Assembly (NCBI GenBank): GCA_902592445.1
Contig: CACJEN010000003.1
Coordinates: 62,001 to 126,000, forward strand
Source: an uncultured Pelagibacteraceae bacterium
Lineage (GTDB): Bacteria; Pseudomonadota; Alphaproteobacteria; Pelagibacterales; Pelagibacteraceae
DNA: 64,000 bases
Direction of reading: 5' to 3'
Shown: positions 18,249 through 27,590 of the stretch, in pieces
Position numbering within the stretch: position 1 is the stretch's first letter
How the letters are laid out: each line of letters begins with the position of its first letter
Notes under the pieces: model-generated
The model's input: only the letters and a program-made list of their open reading frames with translations
Databases searched by the model: none
Told to the model about the DNA's origin: nothing
Made by a program: the position numbers and the translations under genes

Positions 18249-18665
18249 TTGACAAAAAAACTTTCACACAAAGATAAAAAAGACTGGCAAAATTTTTTAG
18301 AAAGCTCAAAAAAGTTAGATAACAAAGATAAAGAAACTTTAGATCACTCGGATAGGATTGAAGAGAAAGTTATAGATCTTCATGGATTTACTCTTGAGGA
18401 AGCAAATCAAAAAGTTTCTGAATTTATCCAAGATTGTTATGATCGAAATGTAATAAAAATAAATATAATAACTGGCAAGGGACTTAGGTCTAAAAATTTA
18501 GATGATCCATATCAATCTAAAGATTTAAGTATACTAAAGCACTCTGTACCTAACTATATTAAACATAACCCTCAACTAATGTCAAAAATTATCAAAATTG
18601 ATCAACAAGCTGTTAACAGTCCATCAAAAGGAAATTTTGAGATTTACTTAAAAAAGAAGTTATAA
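18249..18665 (+). CDS. Smr domain protein
   Basis: This is a 138-residue stand-alone Smr protein. The motif [19 protein letters not shown] (residues 38-56) and [14 protein letters not shown] (about 76-89) are the conserved DLHG and TGKG signatures of Smr nuclease-type domains. The start is TTG directly after the stop of the Tim44-like gene, with no gap, so it is translated from the same message. Smr domains cut or bind RNA or branched DNA in several systems; the role of short proteobacterial members is open. The 3' end overlaps hslU by 6 bases. Confidence 0.9.
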   Translation: MTKKLSHKDKKDWQNFLESSKKLDNKDKETLDHSDRIEEKVIDLHGFTLEEANQKVSEFIQDCYDRNVIKINIITGKGLRSKNLDDPYQSKDLSILKHSVPNYIKHNPQLMSKIIKIDQQAVNSPSKGNFEIYLKKKL

Positions 18666-20027
18666 AATAAACTTAGAAAGATCGGTATCTTTTACCAGTT
18701 CTCCAATATTTTTCTTAATATATTCAGAGTCTACTGTTATCTTTTCACCAGCTCTATCTGTAGCTGTAAAACTAATCTCATCTAGCACTCTTTCGATAAT
18801 GGTATGAAGACGTCTTGCACCAATATTTTCTACAGTTGTATTTACTTCACTAGCAATATTAGCAATAGTATCAATACCGTCGTCTGTGAATTCAAGGTCG
18901 ACGTTTTCAGTTTTTAAAAGTGCCTTGTATTGTTTTATCAAACTGTTATCTGGCTCTTTAAGAATTCTTTTAAAATCATCACTGTTTAACGCATCAAGCT
19001 CAACTCTAATTGGAAGTCTTCCTTGAAGTTCTGGTAAAAGGTCAGATGGTTTTGCTAATTGGAATGCTCCTGATGCAATAAATAAAATATGGTCAGTTTT
19101 AATAGGACCATATTTTGTGCTCACAGTTGTACCTTCAATTAAAGGCAATAGATCTCTTTGAACTCCCTCTCTTGAAACATCTCCTCCAACACGATCAGTT
19201 CTAGCTGAGATTTTATCTATTTCATCTAAAAATACTATTCCATTATTTTCTGTTGAATTTTTTGCAGCTTTAATAATTTTATCTTGTTCAATTAATTTAT
19301 CAGACTCCTCATTGATTAAAATTTCATGGGATTCTTTTACACTCATTTTCTTCTTCTTTGGTTTTTGCCCCATTGATTTGCCTAAAACATCAGAAATATT
19401 TATCATCCCAACATTCGCACCCGGCATTCCAGGTATTTCGAAAGATGGCATTTGGTTACTTTCGGCTACAGCAATTTCAATCTCATTGTTATCTAAATCT
19501 CCATCTCTCAATCTTTTTCTAAAACTTTCTCTCGTGGCAACACTTGCTTTGTTACCTACTAGCGCGTCCAAAACTCTTTCCTCGGCTAACTTTTGTGCTT
19601 GTGCATGGACTTCTTTTCTTTTTTTTACTTTTTCCATTGAAATGGCAATCTCTAACAAATCCCTCACAATTTGTTCGACATCTCTTCCCACATAACCTAC
19701 TTCTGTAAATCTTGTTGCTTCAACTTTTACAAAGGGAGCTTCAGCAAGTTTTGATAGTCTTCTTGAAATTTCTGTTTTACCAACTCCTGTAGGTCCTATC
19801 ATAAGTATGTTTTTGGGCAGAACTTCATCTTTCATATCTCCAGATAAAGCCTGTCTTCTCCATCTATTTCTTAATGCTATGGCGACTGCTCTTTTTGCTT
19901 TATTCTGTCCAACAACAAATCTATCTAGCTCTGAAACAATTTCCCTTGGAGAAAGTGAATTTTCAACGGTTGAATTTTCTTTTGCAACTTTTTCTTTTGG
20001 AAAAGTAGTTACGTTAGTTTTTTCCAT
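18660..20027 (-). CDS. hslU: ATP-dependent protease ATPase subunit HslU
   Basis: HslU is the AAA+ unfoldase of the HslUV protease. The 455-residue protein has [20 protein letters not shown] near the N-terminus and Walker A GPTGVGKT at 78-85. The pore region follows (EVGYVGRDV), then the inserted I domain, Walker [12 protein letters not shown], and a C-terminus of DTDLSKFIL. HslU normally inserts its C-terminal tail into HslV, and the ending matches that role. hslV lies immediately upstream with a 1-base gap. Confidence 0.98.
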   Translation of the reverse strand: MEKTNVTTFPKEKVAKENSTVENSLSPREIVSELDRFVVGQNKAKRAVAIALRNRWRRQALSGDMKDEVLPKNILMIGPTGVGKTEISRRLSKLAEAPFVKVEATRFTEVGYVGRDVEQIVRDLLEIAISMEKVKKRKEVHAQAQKLAEERVLDALVGNKASVATRESFRKRLRDGDLDNNEIEIAVAESNQMPSFEIPGMPGANVGMINISDVLGKSMGQKPKKKKMSVKESHEILINEESDKLIEQDKIIKAAKNSTENNGIVFLDEIDKISARTDRVGGDVSREGVQRDLLPLIEGTTVSTKYGPIKTDHILFIASGAFQLAKPSDLLPELQGRLPIRVELDALNSDDFKRILKEPDNSLIKQYKALLKTENVDLEFTDDGIDTIANIASEVNTTVENIGARRLHTIIERVLDEISFTATDRAGEKITVDSEYIKKNIGELVKDTDLSKFIL

Positions 20028-20028
20028 T

Positions 20029-20544
20029 TTATATTTTCTCCATACTCAAATTGTCATTTGTAAAAACACATATTTCAGATGCAACTTTAATAGCTTTCTT
20101 CGCTATATCTTCAGCGGATTTATCACCGTCTATTAATACTTTCGCAGCTGCCAAAGCATAGTTTCCACCTGAACCAATCCCGATCACATCTCCTTCAGGC
20201 TCTAAAACATCTCCGGTTCCAGATATAATAAAGCTTTTTTCTTTATCAGCTATAGCCATTAGTGCTTCAAGTCTTCTTAAATACTTATCAGTTCTCCAAT
20301 CTTTAGCTAGTTCCACAGCAGCTCTTGTTAAATTGCCTGCGTGTTTTTCTAATTTAGACTCTAATCTTTCAAATAATGTTAATGCATCTGCTGTTGAACC
20401 AGCAAACCCAGCGATCACATTTCTTTTCTCAATCTTCCTAACTTTGTTAGCAGTTTTTTTAATTACAGTATTTCCCATGCTGACCTGTCCGTCACTTGCA
20501 ACTACTACATCATCATTTTTTCTTACTAATACTATTGTTGTCAT
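20029..20544 (-). CDS. hslV: ATP-dependent protease peptidase subunit HslV
   Basis: HslV is the proteasome-like peptidase of HslUV. The sequence starts MTTIVLVRK, and after removal of Met the N-terminal Thr2 is the nucleophile. [12 protein letters not shown], the catalytic Lys region [23 protein letters not shown] and [17 protein letters not shown] are clear family motifs. The length of 171 residues is typical. The gene is divergent from hisB, with 91 bases between them that must hold both promoters. Confidence 0.98.
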   Translation of the reverse strand: MTTIVLVRKNDDVVVASDGQVSMGNTVIKKTANKVRKIEKRNVIAGFAGSTADALTLFERLESKLEKHAGNLTRAAVELAKDWRTDKYLRRLEALMAIADKEKSFIISGTGDVLEPEGDVIGIGSGGNYALAAAKVLIDGDKSAEDIAKKAIKVASEICVFTNDNLSMEKI

Positions 20545-20635
20545 GCAATATAAATGGATACTAAATTTAATAGTTCAAGCCCAAGTTTAGTATTATTGCC
20601 ATAATTGAATTATATATATATACCTCTTAAAAATT

Positions 20636-21226
20636 ATGAAGCGTAAAGCAAAAATAAGCAGAAAGACAAAAGAAACCAATATCAATGTTGAGCTAAACAT
20701 TGATGGAAAAGGTAAATACAAAGTTGACACAGGTATTGGATTTTTAAATCACATGCTTGAACAATTGTCAAAGCATTCTTCAATGGATATGAATATAAAA
20801 GCCAAGGGCGATACACATATTGATCTTCACCACACCACAGAAGATACAGGTATTGCAATCGGTGAATGTTTAAAAAAAGCTTCTAAAAGATTTGTTGGTA
20901 TTAAAAGATATGCTCATGCAATGATACCAATGGATGAAACGCTTACTCGAGTCGCAATCGATGTTTCAAACAGACCTTACTTAATTTGGAAAGTGAAGTT
21001 AAAAGTTGAAAAGCTTGGAGAAATGGACACAGAACTTTTCAAAGAGTGGTTTCAAGCATTTTCTCAAGCTGCAGGAATTACACTGCATGTTGAAAATATT
21101 TACGGTGATAACAGTCATCACATAATTGAATCTTGTTTTAAAGGCTTAGCAAGATCTTTAAGAACCGCTTTAGAGATGGATCCAAGAAACAAAAACACCA
21201 TTCCTTCAACTAAAGGCTCTTTATAA
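20636..21226 (+). CDS. hisB: imidazoleglycerol-phosphate dehydratase
   Basis: HisB dehydrates imidazole glycerol phosphate in histidine synthesis. This is the monofunctional form (196 residues) without the phosphatase half found in enterobacteria. Two His-rich metal-binding motifs are clear: [17 protein letters not shown] near residue 60 and [18 protein letters not shown] near 160. It begins a histidine gene series hisB-hisH-(FkbM)-hisA-hisF-hisE. A gap of 4 bases separates it from hisH. Confidence 0.97.
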   Translation: MKRKAKISRKTKETNINVELNIDGKGKYKVDTGIGFLNHMLEQLSKHSSMDMNIKAKGDTHIDLHHTTEDTGIAIGECLKKASKRFVGIKRYAHAMIPMDETLTRVAIDVSNRPYLIWKVKLKVEKLGEMDTELFKEWFQAFSQAAGITLHVENIYGDNSHHIIESCFKGLARSLRTALEMDPRNKNTIPSTKGSL

Positions 21227-21230
21227 ATTA

Positions 21231-21857
21231 ATGAAAGTCACAATTGTTGACTATAACTCAGGCAATATAAGCTCGGTAATTAACTCTTTTACAGAGGTTG
21301 CAAAGAGCACAGTGAATTTAGAAGTTACATCTGATTTAAAAAAAATTAAATATAGTGATAAGGTTGTCTTACCAGGACAAGGATCATTTAAGAGCTGCAT
21401 AGATGCTCTTGAAAGCATAAAAGGCTTAACAAACACTTTACATGAGTTTGTGAAAATAAATAAAAAACCACTTCTTGGAATATGTGTAGGTTTACAAATG
21501 TTTGCTGATGTTGGCTATGAAGAAACAGAGACTAAAGGATTAGGATGGATACCTGGAAAAGTATGTAAAATAGATAATCAAAATGGAAATTATAAACTCC
21601 CCCATATTGGCTGGAATCAAATAAATATAGTTAAAGATAGTGCAATTTATAAAGATATAGAAAATAATTCTCACATGTACTTTGTGCATAGTTATGAATT
21701 TGTTCCTAAAGATAAAAAAGTTATTACAGCAGTAACTGATTATTCATCAAAAATTGTTTGCTCTGTTGAAAAAGAAAATATTTTTGGCACTCAATTTCAT
21801 CCTGAAAAAAGTGACAAATTAGGATTAAAGATAATTAAAAATTTTATTTCAATATGA
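21231..21857 (+). CDS. hisH: imidazole glycerol phosphate synthase, glutaminase subunit
   Basis: HisH hydrolyses glutamine and passes ammonia to HisF. The 208-residue class I amidotransferase shows DYNSGNISSV at the N-terminus, VLPGQGSFKSC for the oxyanion region, LLGICVGLQMF with the nucleophilic Cys, and FGTQFHPEKSD with the catalytic His and Glu. It is separated from its partner hisF by an FkbM methyltransferase gene and hisA. The stop overlaps the FkbM start by 4 bases. Confidence 0.97.
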   Translation: MKVTIVDYNSGNISSVINSFTEVAKSTVNLEVTSDLKKIKYSDKVVLPGQGSFKSCIDALESIKGLTNTLHEFVKINKKPLLGICVGLQMFADVGYEETETKGLGWIPGKVCKIDNQNGNYKLPHIGWNQINIVKDSAIYKDIENNSHMYFVHSYEFVPKDKKVITAVTDYSSKIVCSVEKENIFGTQFHPEKSDKLGLKIIKNFISI

Positions 21858-22705
21858 ACGTTTCCTACTTCAACCCAGAGGGAAAAAATGTCAATGATAT
21901 TATTAATCATGGTGATAAGTTGTTCAACGGAAGTGAAAATGAAAAGTTAAGGGCTAGAGAATTATATCTATCGGCTTTGCAAAAAGTTCCTAATAATCAA
22001 GAAGGTGATAAACCTTATGTTTTAAGAGGTATAATTAGAAAAAGAATTTGGGATTGTGAAAAAAAATTAAATAAAAATGAAAAGTTTTCCTCTGAGGCAG
22101 GACAAGATAAATTGATTAAAGATAAGTTTTTTAAAAATCAGCATAGCGGCTTTTTTATCGAAATAGGTGCTTTTGATGGAATTGAAGGTAGCAACTGCCA
22201 TTATTTTGAAAAGTATGAGAGCTGGGAAGGAATAGCAATTGAAGCATCACCTAAACAGTTTCAAAAGTTAGAAGGAAATAGGAAATGCGAAAAGATTAAT
22301 GCTGTTATTGGGCCTGAGGAAAAAGAAGTAGAATTCTGTGAAATTACAGAGGGTTTTACTCAAATGAGTGGCGTTTATAATTCTAACTATAAAAACAGTA
22401 TGGATAGAATTCAAAAAAAAAGTTATTCAAAAATAAATATTATTAAAACAAAAAGCACAACTTTTAAAAAAATAATCTCAAGTAATAAAATTATAGATCT
22501 TATATCTATTGATATAGAAGGAAACGAATTAGATGTGATCAATTCAATTGATTTTAACAAATATGAAATAAAAGTTATCTTACTAGAGAATAATATTCCT
22601 GAAAAATTAAGTTATATAGATTTTTTTAAAAAAAGAAATTTCTCATATTTTGATAGAGTGGGAATGGATGAAATATACTTTAATAAAAAATATTTCAATT
22701 TTTAG
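21854..22705 (+). CDS. FkbM family methyltransferase inserted in the histidine cluster
   Basis: This is a 283-residue SAM-dependent methyltransferase of the FkbM type. It has the SAM motif FFIEIGAFDGIEGSNC near residue 100, GIAIEASPKQF, and the acidic motif IDLISIDIEGNELDVI near 215, all as in FkbM. The first 75 residues are an extra helical region. The start overlaps the hisH stop as ATGA, so it is co-translated with histidine genes although no role in histidine synthesis is known for FkbM. Most FkbM enzymes O-methylate sugars or small hydroxylated substrates. The substrate here is unknown. The insertion between hisH and hisA is unusual. Confidence 0.85.
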   Translation: MNVSYFNPEGKNVNDIINHGDKLFNGSENEKLRARELYLSALQKVPNNQEGDKPYVLRGIIRKRIWDCEKKLNKNEKFSSEAGQDKLIKDKFFKNQHSGFFIEIGAFDGIEGSNCHYFEKYESWEGIAIEASPKQFQKLEGNRKCEKINAVIGPEEKEVEFCEITEGFTQMSGVYNSNYKNSMDRIQKKSYSKINIIKTKSTTFKKIISSNKIIDLISIDIEGNELDVINSIDFNKYEIKVILLENNIPEKLSYIDFFKKRNFSYFDRVGMDEIYFNKKYFNF

Positions 22706-22756
22706 TTATGTATAACTTTTTTACTTATGATAATTTAAAATTAAAAATAAAATATT

Positions 22757-23482
22757 GTGAAAATTTTTCCTGCAATAGATATTAAAGATAAAAAATGTGT
22801 AAGGTTAGTTAAAGGGGACTTTGATAAAAAAACTGAATACGATATGTCCCCAGTTGAACAAGCTTCGAAGTATAAAGATTATGGATTTAAAAATTTACAT
22901 ATTGTAGATTTAGATGGTGCTTTAACAGGGGAGACTGTTAATTTGGATATTATTCAAGAAATAGTAAAGAAGTGTGATCTTAAAATTGAAATTGGTGGTG
23001 GTATAAGAAACCTTGAAAGTATCAAAAAATATACTGATGCTGGTGTTGAGAAAGTTATTTTGGGAAGTGCGGCTATAAAAGATAAAGGCTTTTTAAAAAA
23101 CGCTTGTGAAAAGTTCCCTAATAAAATTGCATTAGGCTTAGATGCAAAAGATGGATATTTGTCTGTTTCAGGATGGAAAGAGAACTCTAACCAGCTTACG
23201 TTGGATTATTTAAAAGAGGTGAATAACTTTGGAGCAAGCAGACTAATATATACAGACATCAATAAAGACGGAATGAAGCAAAGCCCTAATTTTGAGGAAA
23301 CTGAGAGAGTGGCACATACTTCAAATTGCCCAGTAATAATATCTGGAGGTGTATCAAATATAGATGATATTAAAAAAGCAAAAGGATTAAACAACAAAAA
23401 CATTGAAGGTATAATTGTTGGCAAAGCTATATATGATGGAGATATTAAGTTGGAAGAACTTGCAAAAGAAATAGATGCTTAA
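22757..23482 (+). CDS. hisA: ProFAR isomerase HisA
   Basis: HisA isomerises ProFAR to PRFAR in histidine synthesis. The 241-residue TIM barrel begins [20 protein letters not shown], where Asp in the first strand is catalytic. It has [12 protein letters not shown] and [11 protein letters not shown] as phosphate-binding loops and YTDINKDGM with the second catalytic Asp. The start is GTG at 22757, 51 bases after the FkbM gene. That gap is A+T-rich with a possible -10 element but no clear promoter. It overlaps hisF by 8 bases. Confidence 0.97.
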   Translation: MKIFPAIDIKDKKCVRLVKGDFDKKTEYDMSPVEQASKYKDYGFKNLHIVDLDGALTGETVNLDIIQEIVKKCDLKIEIGGGIRNLESIKKYTDAGVEKVILGSAAIKDKGFLKNACEKFPNKIALGLDAKDGYLSVSGWKENSNQLTLDYLKEVNNFGASRLIYTDINKDGMKQSPNFEETERVAHTSNCPVIISGGVSNIDDIKKAKGLNNKNIEGIIVGKAIYDGDIKLEELAKEIDA

Positions 23483-24227
23483 AAATAGAATTATTCCTTG
23501 TTTAGATGTTAAAAATGGAAGAGTTGTAAAAGGCATAAATTTTGTAGATCTAAAAGATGCTGGAGATCCAGTTGAACAAGCAAAGATTTATAGTGATGGT
23601 GGTGCCGATGAAATATGTTTCTTAGATATTACAGCATCAAACGAGAATAGGAACACTATTTATGATGTTGTTAAGGAAACATCAAAAAAATGTTTTGTAC
23701 CTTTAACAGTTGGAGGAGGTGTGAGAAGTGTTGACGATATAAACAAACTTTTAAACTGTGGTGCAGACAAAGTTTCTATAAATACAGCTGCAGTTCAAAA
23801 TCCAAGTGTTGTAGAAGAAAGCTCTAAAAAATTTGGATCGCAATGTATTGTCGTTGCAATAGATGCAAAAAAAAATGGAGACATATGGGAAATATTTACC
23901 CATGGTGGAAGAAAAGAAACGGGAATTAATGCAATAGAATTTGCACTTAAAATGGAAAAAAGTGGAGCAGGGGAACTGCTTGTTACTTCAATGGATAAAG
24001 ATGGAACTCAATCTGGATATGATACTGAATTAATGAAAACTATTTCTGAAATTATTAATATTCCTGTCATTGCATCTGGTGGAGTTGGGACTTTAGATCA
24101 TTTGGTTGATGGAATAAAATCAGGTGCTAGCGCAGTTTTAGCAGCATCAATATTTCATTATGGCACTTATTCAGTAAACGATGCAAAGCAATATTTGGCA
24201 TCAAAAGATATACCTGTTAGGATTTAA
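23475..24227 (+). CDS. hisF: imidazole glycerol phosphate synthase, cyclase subunit
   Basis: HisF closes the imidazole ring using ammonia from HisH. The 250-residue TIM barrel has [15 protein letters not shown] at the N-terminus with catalytic Asp11, [13 protein letters not shown], and [13 protein letters not shown] with the second catalytic Asp. The phosphate loop [11 protein letters not shown] is near residue 200. Family length and motifs are intact. hisE follows one base after its stop. Confidence 0.98.
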   Translation: MLKNRIIPCLDVKNGRVVKGINFVDLKDAGDPVEQAKIYSDGGADEICFLDITASNENRNTIYDVVKETSKKCFVPLTVGGGVRSVDDINKLLNCGADKVSINTAAVQNPSVVEESSKKFGSQCIVVAIDAKKNGDIWEIFTHGGRKETGINAIEFALKMEKSGAGELLVTSMDKDGTQSGYDTELMKTISEIINIPVIASGGVGTLDHLVDGIKSGASAVLAASIFHYGTYSVNDAKQYLASKDIPVRI

Positions 24228-24228
24228 T

Positions 24229-24501
24229 ATGCTTAAAAATTTAGAAGACCTAGTTATTCTTGCAAGAGAAAGAAAAAAAAATCCAGTACAAGGGTCCTAT
24301 ACAAATAAACTTTTATATGATGAAAATTTAGCAAAAAAAAAGGTTTTAGAGGAAATTAGTGAGCTAATAGAATCCGTAGAAAAAAATACTAACAAAATCC
24401 ACGAAGCAGCAGATGTTTTTTACCATTTAGTTATGTACCTCGAAAAAAATGACATATTGCTTGAAGATGTGATGAAAGAGTTATCTAATAGAAAAAAATA
24501 A
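24229..24501 (+). CDS. hisE: phosphoribosyl-ATP pyrophosphohydrolase
   Basis: HisE hydrolyses phosphoribosyl-ATP to phosphoribosyl-AMP. The motifs LYDENLAKKKVLEEISEL and HEAADVFYHLVMYLEK are the metal-binding helices of the MazG-like HisE fold. I chose the ATG at 24229, giving 90 residues, instead of an earlier in-frame ATG at 24181. The shorter form begins LKNLEDLVILARERK like other HisE proteins and starts right after the hisF stop. It is not fused to hisI here. Confidence 0.94.
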   Translation: MLKNLEDLVILARERKKNPVQGSYTNKLLYDENLAKKKVLEEISELIESVEKNTNKIHEAADVFYHLVMYLEKNDILLEDVMKELSNRKK

Positions 24502-24538
24502 TTTCAATTAAAACATAAGAATTTTTAATTTTAGATAC

Positions 24539-24568
24539 TTGAAAATTCAACATTTCGAGTGTTATAAT
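24539..24568 (+). promoter_or_regulatory. candidate sigma70 promoter
   Basis: TTGAAA at 24539-24544 and a perfect TATAAT at 24563-24568 are separated by 18 bases, just upstream of the small gene starting at 24589. This is the best-formed sigma70-like promoter I found in the window and suggests that gene is transcribed on its own. Confidence 0.6.
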
Positions 24569-24588
24569 TAAATTTTGGGTTTCAATTT

Positions 24589-24930
24589 GTGAGTAAAATT
24601 AAAATTGTATTAGTCTTGTTGCTTTGTTTTGGTTTATACAAAGGATATGTAGCATTCACTAATTTTGAAATAGGGGTATCTAATAAAGTAGCAGAGCTAG
24701 AGGAAATAGCAGAAATAGAAAAACAGGAAGAGGTTGTTGCTCTGTTAATGTATCTTGGAGATCCTCTTAAATTAACGGAACACCTCCTGGTTAAAAACGA
24801 GGAGAAATGTTCAGGGATGAAAAAAATAGCAGAAGAGACCTCATATGCTTTTTATCAATGTGCAGTAGTTGATGCAGTATTAACAGGTGGAAAAATAATT
24901 AAAGTTAATAAAAAGTTAAAAGTTTTCTAA
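24589..24930 (+). CDS. small membrane-anchored protein of unknown function
   Basis: This is a 113-residue protein that I do not recognise. The start is GTG at 24589, 20 bases downstream of a well-formed TATAAT element. Residues 4-20 are hydrophobic and could be an anchor or uncleaved signal; a charged Glu-rich helix follows (about 33-48). The periplasmic part has two Cys (74 and 91) that could form a disulfide. No enzyme motif is visible. Neighbours are hisE and a DUF985 cupin, neither of which suggests a role. Confidence 0.65.
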   Translation: MSKIKIVLVLLLCFGLYKGYVAFTNFEIGVSNKVAELEEIAEIEKQEEVVALLMYLGDPLKLTEHLLVKNEEKCSGMKKIAEETSYAFYQCAVVDAVLTGGKIIKVNKKLKVF

Positions 24931-25032
24931 AAAAATGAAAAATAAATTTAGCACAAAATTATTTGTGGAAATTTCTCAGACTTTTTTTTGTTCATCAAAC
25001 ATATGTTGCGCTTTTAATAAAGGGAAATCCAA

Positions 25033-25440
25033 ATGAGTATTGTAGATTCCTTAAAATCATATCATAATATGATCCCGCATCCTGAGGGAGGACATTACGT
25101 TGAAGTATTTAAAAATAAAGATGTTAGTCATATCTATTTTTTATTAGAGCAGCATGAACATTCTCATTGGCATCGAATAACAAAAAATGAGACAGTTCAC
25201 TTTTATTCCGGTGATCCTTTACAAATATTTACTTCCAGGGATGGAGAGAGGTTTGAAACTAACCAAATTGGGTCAAATAATAATTTTGTCTATAGCATAG
25301 AAAAAAATACTTGGTTTGCAATGAAACCCAAAGGCAAATATAGCTTAATTGGATGTACAGTTGCACCAGCTTTTGAATTTAAAGATTTAGAACTTGCACC
25401 AAAGGATTGGAAGCCATCTAAATTTAATTTATCTCTGTAG
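25033..25440 (+). CDS. DUF985 cupin-fold protein
   Basis: This is a 135-residue cupin of the DUF985 (Cupin_5) family. It has the conserved start MIPHPEGGHYVEVFKN (residues 14-29), IYFLLEQHEHSHWHRI with potential metal-binding His residues, ETVHFYSGDPLQIF, and a C-terminal IGCTVAPAFEFKDLELA. Family members are small beta-barrel proteins related to sugar-phosphate or metal-dependent enzymes, mostly without an assigned reaction. The gene stands alone between a small anchored protein and the malyl-CoA lyase gene. Confidence 0.88.
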   Translation: MSIVDSLKSYHNMIPHPEGGHYVEVFKNKDVSHIYFLLEQHEHSHWHRITKNETVHFYSGDPLQIFTSRDGERFETNQIGSNNNFVYSIEKNTWFAMKPKGKYSLIGCTVAPAFEFKDLELAPKDWKPSKFNLSL

Positions 25441-25491
25441 TAGAATTAAGTATTCACAATAATTAAATCCAGATATACTTTTTTAATAAAA

Positions 25492-26427
25492 ATGAGTCAT
25501 AAATTTTACCAACCTGCAAAATCTAGGCTTCAAAGAAGTGAGCTAGCGGTTCCAGGCTCATCTCCAAAAATGTTTGAAAAAGCGTTGAATTCTGATGCCG
25601 ATTATATCTTTTTAGATTTAGAAGATGCTGTTTCACCAAATGATAAAATAACCGCAAGAGCAAATGTTATTAAAGCTTTAAACGAAATTAACTGGAGAGA
25701 AAAAAAAAAAACAATATCTGTAAGAATTAATAGTTTAGATACACATTATATGTATAGCGACCTTGTTGAAATTGTCGAGCAAGCTGGAGAAAATGTTGAC
25801 ACAATTTTGGTACCAAAAGCTGGAACAGCCAGTGATGTTTATATGGTTGATTGTATGCTTACACAAATTGAAACAAATAAAAAAATCAAAAACAAAATTG
25901 GAATTGAATGTTTAATTGAAACAGCACTTGGAATGTCAAACATAAAAGAAATTGCAACATCAAGCGATAGACTAGAAGCATTACATTTTGGAGTAGCAGA
26001 TTATGCGGCAAGCTTAAGAGCTAGGACTGTTGTTATTGGTGGATTAAATCCTGATTATCCAGGAGATCAATGGCATCACGGTTTATCAGAACTAGTAATG
26101 ACCTGTAGAGCTTATGGATTAAGAGCAATTGATGGCCCTTTTGGAGATTTTAATGATCCAGATGCATACATAGCTGCTGCAAAAAGAGGAGCAGCTATCG
26201 GGATAGAGGGAAAATGGGCAATACATCCTTCTCAAATAGAATTAGCAAATAAAGTATTTTCTCCTCCAGAGGCTGAAGTGAACAAAGCAAAAAGAATTTT
26301 AGAAGAACTTGAAAAAGCTGCTAAAGAAGGCAAAGGTGCAGCTCAATTAGATGGCAGAATGATTGATGCAGCGTCTGCAAGAATGGCAGAGAATATTGTT
26401 AATATAGATAAATTAATTAATAATTAA
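25492..26427 (+). CDS. mcl: malyl-CoA lyase (CitE/HpcH family)
   Basis: This is a 311-residue CitE-like lyase. It contains RSELAVPGSSPKMFEKAL for CoA binding, DYIFLDLEDAVSPNDK with a catalytic acidic patch, VRINSLDT, ILVPKAGTASDV, and IGIECLIETALGM, where the Glu binds magnesium. It also has LEALHFGVADYAASL. In serine-cycle methylotrophs the same enzyme cleaves malyl-CoA to glyoxylate and acetyl-CoA. The next two genes look like malate-CoA ligase subunits at a 2-base spacing, which supports malyl-CoA as substrate. A run of 12 A at 25700-25711 lies in the coding sequence. Alternatives in the family are beta-methylmalyl-CoA lyase or malyl-CoA thioesterase. Confidence 0.85.
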   Translation: MSHKFYQPAKSRLQRSELAVPGSSPKMFEKALNSDADYIFLDLEDAVSPNDKITARANVIKALNEINWREKKKTISVRINSLDTHYMYSDLVEIVEQAGENVDTILVPKAGTASDVYMVDCMLTQIETNKKIKNKIGIECLIETALGMSNIKEIATSSDRLEALHFGVADYAASLRARTVVIGGLNPDYPGDQWHHGLSELVMTCRAYGLRAIDGPFGDFNDPDAYIAAAKRGAAIGIEGKWAIHPSQIELANKVFSPPEAEVNKAKRILEELEKAAKEGKGAAQLDGRMIDAASARMAENIVNIDKLINN

Positions 26428-26429
26428 TT

Positions 26430-27590
26430 ATGGATATACACGAATATCAAGCAAAAGAAATTCTATCTAGTTTTGGAGTTACTATTCCAAGAGGAGGTAT
26501 TGTTTATAGTCCTGAGAATGCTGAAAATAAAGCTAGAGAGATTGGTGGATCTAAATGGGTTGTAAAAGCACAAATTCATTCTGGAGCAAGAGGAAAGGCT
26601 GGAGGAATAATAGTTTGTAATTCACCTTTAGAGGTTGCTCAAGCAACCGACAAATTGCTTGGTAAAAAATTAGTTACAAATCAAACAGGACCAGAAGGAA
26701 AAATTGTAAATCGAATTTATATTGAAGAAGCAACTGATATTGAAAAGGAACTTTATTTAGGTTTAGTTTTTGATAGAAGCTCAGAGAGTATAATGGTAGT
26801 AGCTTCAACTGAGGGAGGCATGAGCGTTGAAGAAATTGCTAAAGAAAAACCAGACACAATAATTAGATCTAAAATTGAAGTAGCAGTTGGCATTCAAAGT
26901 TTTCAAGCAAGAGAATTAGCATTTGGGCTAGGTATTGATTCCGAATTAATAGCTAGAGCTTCAGATACAATAGTTGGGTGCGCTAAAGCATTTAGCGAAC
27001 TAGATGCTACTATGGTTGAAGTTAACCCATTAGTCATTTCAAAACAAAAACAAATATTAGCCTTAGATTGTAAAATGAGTTTTGACAATAATGCCATGTT
27101 CAGAAGGAACAAAGTTTCAGAACTAAGAGATAAATCTCAAGAGAATGACAAAGAAGTATATGCATCTGATAGGGGTTTAAATTATGTGAGTTTGGATGGA
27201 AATATTGGAAATATTATTAATGGAGCTGGACTTGCAATGGCATCAATGGATATGATTAAATTAGCTGGAGGGGAACCTGCAAACTTTTTAGACGTAGGAG
27301 GAGGCGCGACTCCAGAAAAAATTGTAAAAGCATTTAGGCTAATTACGATGGATAAAAAAGTAAAAGTAATTTTAGTCAATATTTTTGCTGGCATAAATAG
27401 GTGTGATTGGGTTGCAGAGGGCATTGTTCAAGCGTTGAAAAAAATTGAGGTAAAAGTTCCATTGGTTATTAGATTAGCTGGAACAAACGTTGAAAAAGGA
27501 AATAAAATTTTAAAAGACAGTAAAATAAATTATATTGAGGCAAGTACTTTGGAGGAGGCTGCTAATAAAGCTGTTGCAGTGCTTAAATAA
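26430..27590 (+). CDS. mtkA: malate-CoA ligase (malate thiokinase) beta subunit
   Basis: This is a 386-residue ATP-grasp subunit related to succinyl-CoA synthetase beta. It begins MDIHEYQAKEILSSFGV and has the ATP-binding AQIHSGARGKAGG and the GGEPANFLDVGGGATPEK region. The stretch NIFAGINRCDWVAEG matches Methylobacterium MtkA as I remember it, where succinyl-CoA synthetase has NIFGGIVRCD instead. Together with adjacent mtkB and mcl this favours malate + CoA + ATP to malyl-CoA over succinyl-CoA synthesis. The assignment rests on recalled sequences, not on a search; SucC remains the alternative. Confidence 0.78.
   Translation: MDIHEYQAKEILSSFGVTIPRGGIVYSPENAENKAREIGGSKWVVKAQIHSGARGKAGGIIVCNSPLEVAQATDKLLGKKLVTNQTGPEGKIVNRIYIEEATDIEKELYLGLVFDRSSESIMVVASTEGGMSVEEIAKEKPDTIIRSKIEVAVGIQSFQARELAFGLGIDSELIARASDTIVGCAKAFSELDATMVEVNPLVISKQKQILALDCKMSFDNNAMFRRNKVSELRDKSQENDKEVYASDRGLNYVSLDGNIGNIINGAGLAMASMDMIKLAGGEPANFLDVGGGATPEKIVKAFRLITMDKKVKVILVNIFAGINRCDWVAEGIVQALKKIEVKVPLVIRLAGTNVEKGNKILKDSKINYIEASTLEEAANKAVAVLK

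Noticed and set aside
19312-19695. 127-residue plus-strand ORF antisense to hslU
   Set aside because: Shadow of the hslU insert domain; no start signal or family features.
24181-24228. Upstream ATG start for hisE
   Set aside because: It would overlap hisF by 47 bases and add residues not found in HisE; the ATG at 24229 directly after the hisF stop fits better.
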